Assembly: GCA_947174085.1 (NCBI GenBank)
Contig: CAMWHN010000102.1
Location: forward strand, 1-7,451
Source of the DNA: an uncultured Ruminococcus sp.
GTDB lineage: Bacteria > Bacillota > Clostridia > Oscillospirales > Ruminococcaceae
Reading direction: 5' to 3'
Length of the DNA stretch: 7,451 nucleotides
A program made the translations under genes and the position numbers. The notes beneath the pieces were generated by a model, which worked only from the letters and a program-made list of their open reading frames with translations, had not been told where the DNA came from and did no database searches. This document shows, one piece after another, positions 1-7,200 of the stretch. The stretch's first letter is position 1. Each line of letters opens with the position of its first letter.

Positions 1-51
1 GTTTATATTTTAGAAGATGGTTCAATAGAAATTGGTGGACTAGCTGGTTAA
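1..51 (+). CDS. 3' end of an upstream paralogue of the 189-aa acidic protein (partial)
   Basis: Only the last 16 codons and the TAA stop lie inside the window. The frame reads VYILEDGSIEIGGLAG and then stops. This nearly matches the C-terminus of the complete gene that follows (VYVSEAGSIESGGLAG, 12 of 16 residues identical). The nucleotide match continues past the stop codon, so this is the tail of a tandem duplicate and not a chance reading frame. The next gene starts 43 bases after this stop, and no terminator or good promoter lies between, so the two copies are probably co-transcribed. Nothing can be said about the start, length or integrity of this copy. Function is unknown, as for its neighbour. 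Confidence 0.8.
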   Translation, partial: VYILEDGSIEIGGLAG

Positions 52-73
52 TTTTTGAAAAGTATTGAAAAAA
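1..73 (+). repeat. Direct repeat, copy A (paralogue tail plus 3' flank)
   Basis: Bases 1-73 align without gaps to 614-686, with 65 of 73 positions identical (offset 613). The match covers the last 16 codons, the stop codon and 22 bases of non-coding sequence after it. It is the visible part of a tandem gene duplication whose unit is about 613 bases long. Confidence 0.85.
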
Positions 74-79
74 TTATTT

Positions 80-85
80 AAGGAG
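80..85 (+). promoter_or_regulatory. Ribosome binding site that fixes the start of the 189-aa gene
   Basis: AAGGAG lies 9 bases ahead of the ATG at 95. It falls inside the longer open frame that could begin at a TTG at 65. It therefore favours the ATG at 95 as the real start and adds no support to the TTG. Confidence 0.8.
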
Positions 86-94
86 TTGTTATTT

Positions 95-664
95 ATGGAT
101 TTAGAATTACAGAAAATAGAAAAACATTTTGCTGAAATTGAAAATTATTCGATTCAGATAGCAATTGAAAATTTAGAACCATATAAAGAGGAATTATTTT
201 CTTATGTTGGGACTTGTGCTATCTGGAATGGTAAAACTAGAGTATCTATTGATTTTGATGAAGAAGTAGAAAATAAATCAGAGCTGTTAGCAGAATATTT
301 GCCATTGTTAGAAAAATATCTCGGTTGGTTAAGTCAGCATAGAAAAGATGTTGTACAAGCCTTAATAGATGATGAATATTTAGAGTGTGCAAATGAGTGG
401 GCATCTTCTGGGGAATTAGCAGAAGACGAGGAACAAGAATGTTATATCATGCAAGACGGGCAAAAAGTATTTTTTCCAATCACAGAAGAAGATTTTTCAA
501 ATAGCTTGCGTTTAGATGACATTTGTTTTGACTGTTGTGAGGGCAAACATGAAATTACATTGGATTTATATTTTACATGTTCGCCGGATTATTTTGCTTA
601 TCATACATTGATTGTTTATGTTTCAGAAGCTGGTTCAATAGAAAGTGGTGGGCTAGCCGGTTAA
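95..664 (+). CDS. Small acidic cytoplasmic protein, DUF2262-like, function unknown
   Basis: This is a 189-aa protein with no signal peptide or membrane segment. It is strongly acidic, with about 42 Asp/Glu against 12 Lys/Arg. It carries seven cysteines, three of them in a CFDCC cluster at residues 144-148. The layout recalls DUF2262 proteins: a W-x-G strand near residues 44-46, a leucine-rich helical middle (about 60-100) containing an N-E-W motif (100-102), an ITEEDF helix start near 129-134, and a C-terminal part with H-T-L-I-V at 170-174 ending in GGLAG. I recognise this by pattern only and have no search to support it. The ATG at 95 is preferred over a TTG at 65 because AAGGAG sits 9 bases upstream. 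The gene follows a tandem paralogue by 43 bases and ends 25 bases before the pyr promoter. Small acidic proteins in tandem copies are often immunity-type proteins, but no toxin is visible here, so that role is only a guess. Confidence 0.75.
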   Translation: MDLELQKIEKHFAEIENYSIQIAIENLEPYKEELFSYVGTCAIWNGKTRVSIDFDEEVENKSELLAEYLPLLEKYLGWLSQHRKDVVQALIDDEYLECANEWASSGELAEDEEQECYIMQDGQKVFFPITEEDFSNSLRLDDICFDCCEGKHEITLDLYFTCSPDYFAYHTLIVYVSEAGSIESGGLAG

Positions 665-686
665 TTTTTAAAAAATATTGAAAAAA
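614..686 (+). repeat. Direct repeat, copy B (paralogue tail plus 3' flank)
   Basis: This is the second copy of the repeat at 1-73. Similarity stops at base 686, three bases before the -35 box of the pyr promoter. The right-hand boundary of the duplication therefore abuts the regulatory region of the next operon. Confidence 0.85.
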
Positions 687-689
687 CAC

Positions 690-718
690 TAGACAAATTT
701 TTGTAAATGTGCTATAAT
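690..718 (+). promoter_or_regulatory. Sigma-A type promoter of the pyrimidine operon
   Basis: A -35 box TAGACA (690-695, five of six matches to TTGACA) and a perfect -10 box TATAAT (713-718) are separated by 17 bases. A TG dinucleotide at 710-711 gives an extended -10 (TGCTATAAT). Transcription should begin around 723-727, which leaves an untranslated leader of roughly 135 bases ahead of pyrC. This is the only convincing promoter seen in the window. Confidence 0.85.
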
Positions 719-732
719 AATGATTAGAGATT

Positions 733-752
733 CAATCTGATGGCACAGATTG
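733..752 (+). other. Leader hairpin with loop complementary to the terminator loop
   Basis: CAATCTG (733-739) pairs perfectly with CAGATTG (746-752) around the 6-base loop ATGGCA. The TGGCA of this loop is the reverse complement of TGCCA in the terminator loop (797-801). The arms also share the ATCTG/CAGAT pair with the terminator arms, so the two hairpins can interact or exchange strands. The structure was read by eye and no folding energy was computed. Confidence 0.65.
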
Positions 753-781
753 CGAAAAATTATTTTAAATTATAAAATTAG

Positions 782-819
782 AAACGCTTATCTGTCTGCC
801 AACAGATAGGCGTTTTTTT
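782..819 (+). terminator. Intrinsic terminator in the pyr leader (attenuator)
   Basis: The arms at 782-795 and 802-815 form a 14-bp stem with a single G-U pair (788 with 809) and a 6-base loop, CTGCCA (796-801). A run of seven T residues (813-819) follows on the + strand. It lies 63 bases downstream of the -10 box and 40 bases upstream of the pyrC start codon. No other terminator separates the upstream acidic-protein genes from the operon, so the same structure would also stop read-through from them. Confidence 0.9.
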
Positions 820-841
820 GTAAAATATGTTTGAAATCATA

Positions 842-849
842 GAAAGGAG
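842..849 (+). promoter_or_regulatory. Ribosome binding site that fixes the pyrC start
   Basis: GAAAGGAG lies 10 bases ahead of the ATG at 860. The in-frame ATG at 827 comes only 7 bases after the terminator T-run and has no purine-rich site before it, so translation should begin at 860. Confidence 0.9.
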
Positions 850-859
850 TATTTTTTGT

Positions 860-2125
860 ATGAATTTATTAATTAAAAATGTTCATGCCGTAGATATAAA
901 TTTAGATAAAATCACAGATATTTTAATACAAGATGGTAAAATTACTAAAATAGAAAAAAATATTTGTACAGAAGCAGAAAAAATTATTGACGGTACAGGG
1001 CTAGTTGCTATGCCAAGTTTATTTGATATGCATGTACATTTTCGTGACCCCGGACAAACGCATAAAGAAGATATTATTTCCGGTTGCCGTTCCGCATTGG
1101 CTGGCGGTGTAACAGGTGTGCTTTGTATGCCAAATACAAATCCGCCTGTAGATTCACCGGAAATTTTAAATTATATTCTGGAAAAATCAAAAAATACAGG
1201 TGTTGCTGTTTATCCTGTGGCATGTATTACAAAGGGCATGAAAGGCGAAAATTTAACAGATTTTGCAGAATTAAAAAATTCAGGTGCAAAATGTTTATCT
1301 GATGACGGCAGACCAGTTAAAAATGCAGAATTAATGCGTTTGGCGATTGAAAAAGCAAAACAAGAAAATATCGTAATTGCCTCACACTGTGAAGATTTAG
1401 ATATTATTCATGGCGGTATTATGCATAAAGGTTCTGTTTCAGAAGAATTAGGCGTAAAAGGCATGGACAGAGCATCAGAAGATTCTATCACAGCAAGAGA
1501 AATTATACTTGCGTCTTCTTGTGGCGGAAATATTCATATTTGTCATGTGAGTACAAAAGGCAGTGTAGATATTATTCGTGAAGCAAAAAGACTTGGTGTG
1601 CAAGTTACTTGTGAAACAGCTCCGCATTATTTCATGCTGACACATGAGAAATTAAAATCAAGAAATGCCAATGACAGAATGAATCCGCCTTTGCGTGAAG
1701 AATCAGACAGACAAGCCATTGAACAGGCTGTACTTGACGGAACAATAGATTGCATTGTGACAGACCATGCACCACATGCCCCAGAAGAAAAAGCAGATTT
1801 TGAACATGCGCCGAATGGTATTGTTGGCTTAGAAACTTCACTTTCAGCAACACTAACAGCTTTGTATCATACGGGGAAATGCAGTTTGCAAAAAATTATT
1901 GCTTTAATGTCTGTAAAACCAAGAGAAATATTAAATATTCCTGTTGCATGTTTAAAAGAAAATGCAGATGCAAATTTAATTTTAGTTGATTTAAATCAGA
2001 AATGGGAAGTGATTCCTGAAAAATTAAATAGCAAATCGCATAATACAGCGTTTAGAAATATGCAACTCACAGGCAAAGTCAAATTTACGATTACTGACGG
2101 AATAATCCGTTATGAAGATAAATAA
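860..2125 (+). CDS. pyrC: Dihydroorotase (class I, Asp-bridged type)
   Basis: This 421-aa cytoplasmic zinc enzyme of the amidohydrolase fold interconverts N-carbamoyl-L-aspartate and dihydroorotate, the third step of de novo pyrimidine synthesis. The length is normal for Bacillus-type PyrC (about 428 aa). A short N-terminal beta segment precedes a TIM-barrel. The metal ligands are visible: H58 and H60 in DMHVHFRDPG, H176 in ASHCED, H229 in ICHVST and D302 in VTDHAPH. D149 in the SDDG motif occupies the place of the bridging aspartate used by class I enzymes instead of a carboxylated lysine. Substrate-contact motifs MPNTNP (90-95) and NPPLR (275-279) are present. The start at 860 is chosen for its strong ribosome binding site; an upstream ATG at 827 lacks one. 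It is the first gene after the leader attenuator and is followed 29 bases later by pyrF. No sign of damage or transfer is seen. Confidence 0.97.
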   Translation: MNLLIKNVHAVDINLDKITDILIQDGKITKIEKNICTEAEKIIDGTGLVAMPSLFDMHVHFRDPGQTHKEDIISGCRSALAGGVTGVLCMPNTNPPVDSPEILNYILEKSKNTGVAVYPVACITKGMKGENLTDFAELKNSGAKCLSDDGRPVKNAELMRLAIEKAKQENIVIASHCEDLDIIHGGIMHKGSVSEELGVKGMDRASEDSITAREIILASSCGGNIHICHVSTKGSVDIIREAKRLGVQVTCETAPHYFMLTHEKLKSRNANDRMNPPLREESDRQAIEQAVLDGTIDCIVTDHAPHAPEEKADFEHAPNGIVGLETSLSATLTALYHTGKCSLQKIIALMSVKPREILNIPVACLKENADANLILVDLNQKWEVIPEKLNSKSHNTAFRNMQLTGKVKFTITDGIIRYEDK

Positions 2126-2154
2126 TTTATATTTTTGAAAGGAGCTTTTTTATT

Positions 2155-3078
2155 ATGAGCTTTGACAGATTAATTGCAAAAATAAAAGAAACAGGAAATC
2201 CCTCTGTTGTGGGATTAGATGCAAAATTGGATTATGTGCCAGAATATTTAATCCAGAGATTTCAGGAAGAAGATGGTGCAAGTTTACAGACTGCCGCAAG
2301 AGCAATTTTTGCTTTTAATAAAGCAATTATTGATGAAATTTATGATATTGTTCCGGCAATTAAGCCACAAAGTGCTTATTATGAAATGTATGGCTATTAT
2401 GGCATGAAAACACTTGCCGAAACGATTAGTTATGCAAAATTAAAAGGCATGTTTGTTATTACAGACGGTAAGCGCAATGATATTGGCGCAACTATGCAAG
2501 CTTATACTTCGGCTCATTTGGGTAGTGTAAAAATTGGTGATAATGAAATTGAGCCATTTGGTGCAGATGCCTTGACTGTAAACGGCTATCTCGGTACAGA
2601 CGGTATTAAGCCTTTGCTAGATGTTTGTAACTCTCGTGATAAAGGCATTTTTGTTCTGGTAAAAACTTCTAATCCGTCCAGTGGTGAATTACAGGATAAA
2701 TTAATAGACGGTGAGCCATTATATGCAAGAATGGGTGATTTATGTGAAACATGGGGAGCTGATTTAATTGGCGAATATGGCTATTCTGCGGTAGGTGCTG
2801 TTGTTGGTGCGACTTATCCAGAGCAATTGAAAGAACTTAGAGCAAGATTGCCACATACATTCTTTTTAGTGCCGGGGTATGGCGCACAAGGCGGTGGCGC
2901 AGAGGGTGTAGCAAGTGCATTTGATGCAAACGGTTTAGGTGCAATTGTTAATTCTTCAAGAGCCATTATGTGTGCATATCAAAAAGAAAATTGTGACCCA
3001 AGAGAATTTGCCAAAGCTGCTAGACGTGAGGCAATTCGCATGAGAGATGATATTACAAGTTATATTAAAATAAAGTAA
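2155..3078 (+). CDS. pyrF: Orotidine 5'-phosphate decarboxylase (long, type 2 subfamily)
   Basis: This 307-aa enzyme converts OMP to UMP, the last step of de novo pyrimidine synthesis. Its length fits the longer type 2 PyrF subfamily rather than the 230-240 aa Bacillus/E. coli type. The catalytic D-x-K-x-x-D signature is intact as DGKRNDIG, giving D104, K106 and D109, and is followed by a type 2-like ATMQAY segment. Other barrel landmarks are GLDAKLD (20-26), AIKPQ (68-72), TVNGYLG (141-147), VLVKTSN (167-173), VGAT (217-220), the phosphate-binding PGYGAQGG (240-247) and NSSRAI (266-271). A GAAAGGAG site lies 10 bases before the ATG. The gene sits 29 bases after pyrC and 59 bases before carA. 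That second gap shows no convincing terminator or promoter, so co-transcription is expected. Confidence 0.97.
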   Translation: MSFDRLIAKIKETGNPSVVGLDAKLDYVPEYLIQRFQEEDGASLQTAARAIFAFNKAIIDEIYDIVPAIKPQSAYYEMYGYYGMKTLAETISYAKLKGMFVITDGKRNDIGATMQAYTSAHLGSVKIGDNEIEPFGADALTVNGYLGTDGIKPLLDVCNSRDKGIFVLVKTSNPSSGELQDKLIDGEPLYARMGDLCETWGADLIGEYGYSAVGAVVGATYPEQLKELRARLPHTFFLVPGYGAQGGGAEGVASAFDANGLGAIVNSSRAIMCAYQKENCDPREFAKAARREAIRMRDDITSYIKIK

Positions 3079-3137
3079 TCTGACAGAAAAATTTTTGATT
3101 GCTGTTTGATAAAATATGCTAAGAAAGGATGTAGTGT

Positions 3138-4244
3138 ATGGCATTAATAAAAAATGCAACGCCTGCTTGGTTAGTATTGGCAGACGGTCAGATTTTTAGG
3201 GGCAAAAGTTTCGGAGAAACCGGCACTGTGATAGGTGAAGTTGTATTTACAACAAGTATGACAGGCTATCAGGAAACACTCACAGACCCTAGTTATTATG
3301 GACAGATTGTAACACAGACTTTTCCATTGATTGGCAATTATGGTGTAAATAGCTCGGATTTTGAATCTGCAAAATCTTATGTCAGTGGCTATATTGTTCG
3401 TGAATGGTGTAATACACCATCAAATTTTCGTTGTGAAAATGGAATACAGAATTTTTTGCAAGAAAATCATATTATTGGACTATATGATATTGATACCCGT
3501 CGTTTAACCAGAACATTGCGGGAAGCTGGCGTCATGAATGGTGCAATTACAACTGAAAATCCAGAAGAAAATTTAAGTATATTACTAGAAAAAATTAAAA
3601 ATTATGCTGTAATAGACGCTGTAAAACAAGTAACTAATTCTGAAATTCGGACTTATATGCCGGAAGAAAAAAAATATCAAGTAGTATTATTTGATTTTGG
3701 TTATAAAAGAAATATCCGGCAAGAACTTGTAAATAGAAATTGTGAAGTAATTGTTGTTCCAGCGAATACGACAGCAGAAGAAATTAAAAATTTAAATCCA
3801 GATGGCATTATGCTTTCTAATGGACCGGGGAATCCGGCGGAAAATATTGAAATAATTTCTAATTTACAGGAAATTGTAAAGTTAAATATTCCAATATTTG
3901 GGATTTGTTTAGGACATCAACTAATGGCTTTGGCACATGGTGCAAAGACGGAAAAATTAAAATATGGTCATCGTGGTGCGAATCAGCCAGTCATTGATTT
4001 AGCCAGTGGCAAGACTTATGTAACAAGTCAGAATCATGGCTATGCGGTAATTGGAGAAAGTTTAAATCCTGAAGTTGCAGAAGTTTCACATATAAATGCC
4101 AATGATAAAACTTGTGAGGGTGTACGTTATAAAGCAATTAATGCTTTTACAGTGCAGTTTCACCCTGAAGCCCATGGGGGTCCTTTGGATACGGCATATT
4201 TATTTGATGAATTTATTTCCAGAATGCAGAAAGGAGCTGAATAA
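3138..4244 (+). CDS. carA: Carbamoyl phosphate synthetase, small (glutamine amidotransferase) subunit
   Basis: This 368-aa subunit hydrolyses glutamine and passes ammonia to CarB, the first step of the pathway. The N-terminal CPSase small-subunit domain (about 1-150) contains the family motif FTTSMTGYQE (37-46) and DPSYYGQIV (50-58). The C-terminal class I glutamine amidotransferase domain (about 180-368) carries the nucleophile C257 in GICLGHQ and the His-Glu pair H342 and E344 in FHPE, so the catalytic triad is complete. SNGPGNP (227-233) forms the expected oxyanion-side loop. AAAGGA lies 8 bases before the ATG. The stop codon is 2 bases before the carB ATG, and the carB ribosome binding site is inside the end of this gene, so the two subunits are likely translationally coupled. 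An arginine-specific paralogue is possible in some genomes, but the pyr context makes a pyrimidine role most likely. Old name in Bacillus: pyrAA. Confidence 0.97.
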   Translation: MALIKNATPAWLVLADGQIFRGKSFGETGTVIGEVVFTTSMTGYQETLTDPSYYGQIVTQTFPLIGNYGVNSSDFESAKSYVSGYIVREWCNTPSNFRCENGIQNFLQENHIIGLYDIDTRRLTRTLREAGVMNGAITTENPEENLSILLEKIKNYAVIDAVKQVTNSEIRTYMPEEKKYQVVLFDFGYKRNIRQELVNRNCEVIVVPANTTAEEIKNLNPDGIMLSNGPGNPAENIEIISNLQEIVKLNIPIFGICLGHQLMALAHGAKTEKLKYGHRGANQPVIDLASGKTYVTSQNHGYAVIGESLNPEVAEVSHINANDKTCEGVRYKAINAFTVQFHPEAHGGPLDTAYLFDEFISRMQKGAE

Positions 4245-4246
4245 TT

Positions 4247-7200
4247 ATGCCGTTGCGCAAAGATATTAAAAAAGTATTAGTGATTGGTTCAGGGCCTATT
4301 ATTATCGGACAGGCAGCAGAATTTGACTATGCCGGAGCGCAAGCTTGTCGGGCTTTAAAACAAGAGGGGTTAGAAGTTGTTTTAATTAATTCTAATCCGG
4401 CGACTATTATGACAGATAAAGCTATGGCAGATAAAATTTATATCGAGCCGTTGACACTTGATGTTGTAAAGCGTGTGATTGAACTAGAAAAGCCGGATAG
4501 TGTGCTATCAACATTAGGCGGTCAAACTGGTTTGACATTGTCAATGCAATTAGCAGAAGAAGGTTTTTTAAATTCTCATGATGTAAAATTATTGGGTGCG
4601 AATCCGGAGACGATTCATAAAGCAGAAGATAGACAGGCTTTTAAAGATACGATGGAAAAAATTGGCGAGCCTTGCATTCCGTCTAAAGTAGTCGAAACTG
4701 TAGAAGATGCGATTGCTTTTGCAGAAGAAATTGGTTATCCTGTGATTGTTCGTCCGGCATTTACACTTGGTGGCACTGGTGGCGGTATTGCTTATGACAA
4801 AGAACAATTACAAGATATTTCTACAAATGGGTTACGTTTATCGCCGATTACACAAGTTTTAATTGAAAAGTGTATCAGCGGTTGGAAAGAAATTGAATTT
4901 GAAGTAATTCGTGATAGCAAAGGCAATGTAATTACAGTTTGTTCTATGGAAAATTTCGACCCTGTCGGCGTGCATACGGGAGATAGTATTGTTATTGCGC
5001 CTGCGGTTACACTTTCTGATAGAGAATATCAAATGCTTAGAACAGCTTCTTTGAATATTATTTCAGAATTAAAAGTTGAGGGCGGTTGTAATTGTCAATT
5101 TGCACTGCACCCCGAAAGTATGGAATATGCTGTAATTGAAGTAAATCCCAGAGTTTCTCGTTCGTCAGCATTGGCTTCTAAGGCAACAGGCTATCCAATT
5201 GCTAAAGTTGCGACTAAAATTGCTGTAGGTTATTCACTAGATGAAATTATTAATCAAGTGACTGGCAAAACTTATGCTTGTTTTGAACCAGCATTAGATT
5301 ATGTTGTGATTAAATTTCCGAAATGGGCATTTGATAAATTTGTCTATGCCAAAAAAACACTTGGCACACAAATGAAAGCAACTGGTGAAGTTATGGCAAT
5401 TGGCACAAGTTTTGAACAAGCTATTATGAAAGCTGTTCGGTCAACAGAATTGGGTATTGATTCTATGAACATGAAAAAATACGCAACTATGCCAACAGAA
5501 AAAATTTTGGAGTTATTAAAAAATGGCGTAGAAGATGAACGTTCATTTCAAGTATTTTCTGCACTAAAAAAAGGTGTTTCTGTAGCGCAAATTCATGAAA
5601 TTACGTTAATTGACGAATGGTTTTTAGAAAAATTAAAAAATTTAGTAGAACTGGAAGAATGGCTTGCCGATGGTGAACTTACAGAAGAAAAATATTTAAC
5701 TGCTAAAAAATATGGCTATTTAGACAGCACAATTGAAAGATTTTCCAGACAGAAATGCCCTCTGCATAGAAATGCTGTTTATAAAATGGTTGATACTTGT
5801 GCAGGAGAATTTAAAGCTGAAACACCTTATTTTTATGCAACTTATGATGACGAAAACGAAGCGGAGCAATTTATTCAACGCAAAAATTCCGGAAAGAAAA
5901 AAGTAATTGTTTTTGGTTCTGGTCCTATTAGAATCGGTCAAGGCATTGAATTTGATTATTGTTCTGTACATTGTGTTTGGACTTTGAAAGAATTAGGCTA
6001 TGAAGCAGTGATTTGTAATAATAATCCGGAAACTGTTTCTACTGATTTTGATACAGGCGATAGATTATATTTTGACCCATTAACCTCCGAAGATGTGGAT
6101 AATATTATTGCAACTGAAAAGCCTTATGGCGTTGTCGTTCAGTTTGGTGGACAGACAGCAATTAAATTAACTCGGCATTTAGCTGACAGTGGTGTGAAAA
6201 TTCTGGGAACATCAGCAGATAATATTGACGCTGCCGAAGATAGAGAACGTTTTGACGAATTACTTGAAAAATGCAGGATTCCCAGACCCGAAGGCTTTAC
6301 TGTCATGACAACAAAAGAAGCTATTAAAGTTGCCAATAAATTAGGCTATCCGGTTTTGTTAAGACCGTCTTATGTGTTAGGCGGACAAAATATGATTATT
6401 GCACATTCTGAACAAGATGTTATTGAATATATGGGGATTATTACTTCTCATATGATTGAAAATCCTGTTTTGATTGATAAATATATGATGGGTACTGAAG
6501 TCGAAGTAGATGCAATTTGTGATGGCAAAGATTTTCTAATCCCCGGTATTATGGAACATGTAGAACGTGCTGGCGTGCATTCAGGAGATTCGATTTCTGT
6601 TTATCCGGCACAGAATTTATCTAAAAAAATTCGTGAAACTATTATAGAATATACTAAGCGTTTGGCATTGGCTTTAGAAGTTATCGGATTAGTTAATATT
6701 CAATATGTTGTCTATCGTGGGGAAGTTTATGTAATTGAAGTGAATCCACGTTCTTCCAGAACTGTGCCTTATATTAGCAAAGTGACTGGTATTCCTATGG
6801 TAGATATTGCGACTAAAATTATGTTCGGTGCAACATTGAAAGATTTAGGCTATGAAACAGGCTTGCACCCAGTAGGCGATTATGTTGCTGTGAAAGTTCC
6901 TGTATTTAGTTTTGAAAAATTGCAAGATGTGGACACTATGTTAGGTCCAGAAATGAAATCTACTGGCGAATGTTTGGGCATTGGCAGAAACTTTGAAGAT
7001 GCGTTATTAAAAGGACTTGTCGCCGCAGGGTATGACTTAAAGCGTGAAGGTGGCGTATTAATTTCTGTGCGTGACAGTGAGAAAAAAGAAATGATTCGCA
7101 TTGCAGATAAATTTTCTCGCATGGGATTTGAATTATATGCGACTAGTGGCACGGCAAGTTATTTAAATCGCAATATGATTGCGACTAATACTGTCAGAAA

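Larger units (their letters stand above)
723..826 (+). promoter_or_regulatory. Probable transcription attenuator leader of the pyr operon
   Basis: Between the promoter and the pyrC ribosome binding site the transcript meets a 7-bp hairpin (733-752), a 26-base A/T-only run (755-780) and an intrinsic terminator (782-819). A terminator downstream of a strong promoter and upstream of the first gene is the usual sign of regulated early termination. The 735-750 segment can alternatively pair with 790-807 to give 15 base pairs with one mismatch and a 2-base bulge, which would break the terminator stem. I looked for the conserved purine-rich PyrR-binding loop of Bacillus-type pyr leaders (core like CCAGAGAGG) and did not find it. 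The controlling signal is therefore unknown. An alternative reading is a short stand-alone RNA of about 95 bases with partial read-through. Confidence 0.65.

Noticed and set aside
65..94. TTG at 65 as the start of the acidic-protein gene
   Set aside because: The extra ten codons overlap the AAGGAG site (80-85) that serves the ATG at 95, and the TTG has no ribosome binding site of its own.
782..819. Terminator belonging only to the upstream acidic-protein genes
   Set aside because: A strong promoter at 690-718 lies between those genes and the terminator, so transcripts from that promoter must also meet it. It may still serve both.
827..859. ATG at 827 as the pyrC start
   Set aside because: It lies 7 bases after the terminator T-run with no ribosome binding site. 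The extra eleven codons cover the real site at 842-849, and PyrC homologues start near the MNLLIKN sequence at 860.
723..859. PyrR-binding loop, T-box or purine/PRPP-type riboswitch in the leader
   Set aside because: I saw no conserved core of these elements, and the leader is too short for a T-box. It is left as an unassigned attenuator.
1084..1302. 72-codon open frame inside pyrC on the + strand
   Set aside because: It is out of frame with an intact, highly conserved gene, has no ribosome binding site, and encodes a low-complexity Cys/Lys/Arg-rich peptide.
3079..3137. Separate promoter or terminator in the 59-base pyrF-carA gap
   Set aside because: There is a TAAAAT that could be a -10 box, but the nearest -35-like TTGATT is only about 9 bases away. 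The AAAAATTTTT palindrome is too short and AT-only to terminate.
1632..7152. Several minus-strand open frames of 65-90 codons opposite pyrC, pyrF, carA and carB
   Set aside because: All are antisense to conserved coding sequence, look like no protein family, and arise from the codon bias of the real genes.
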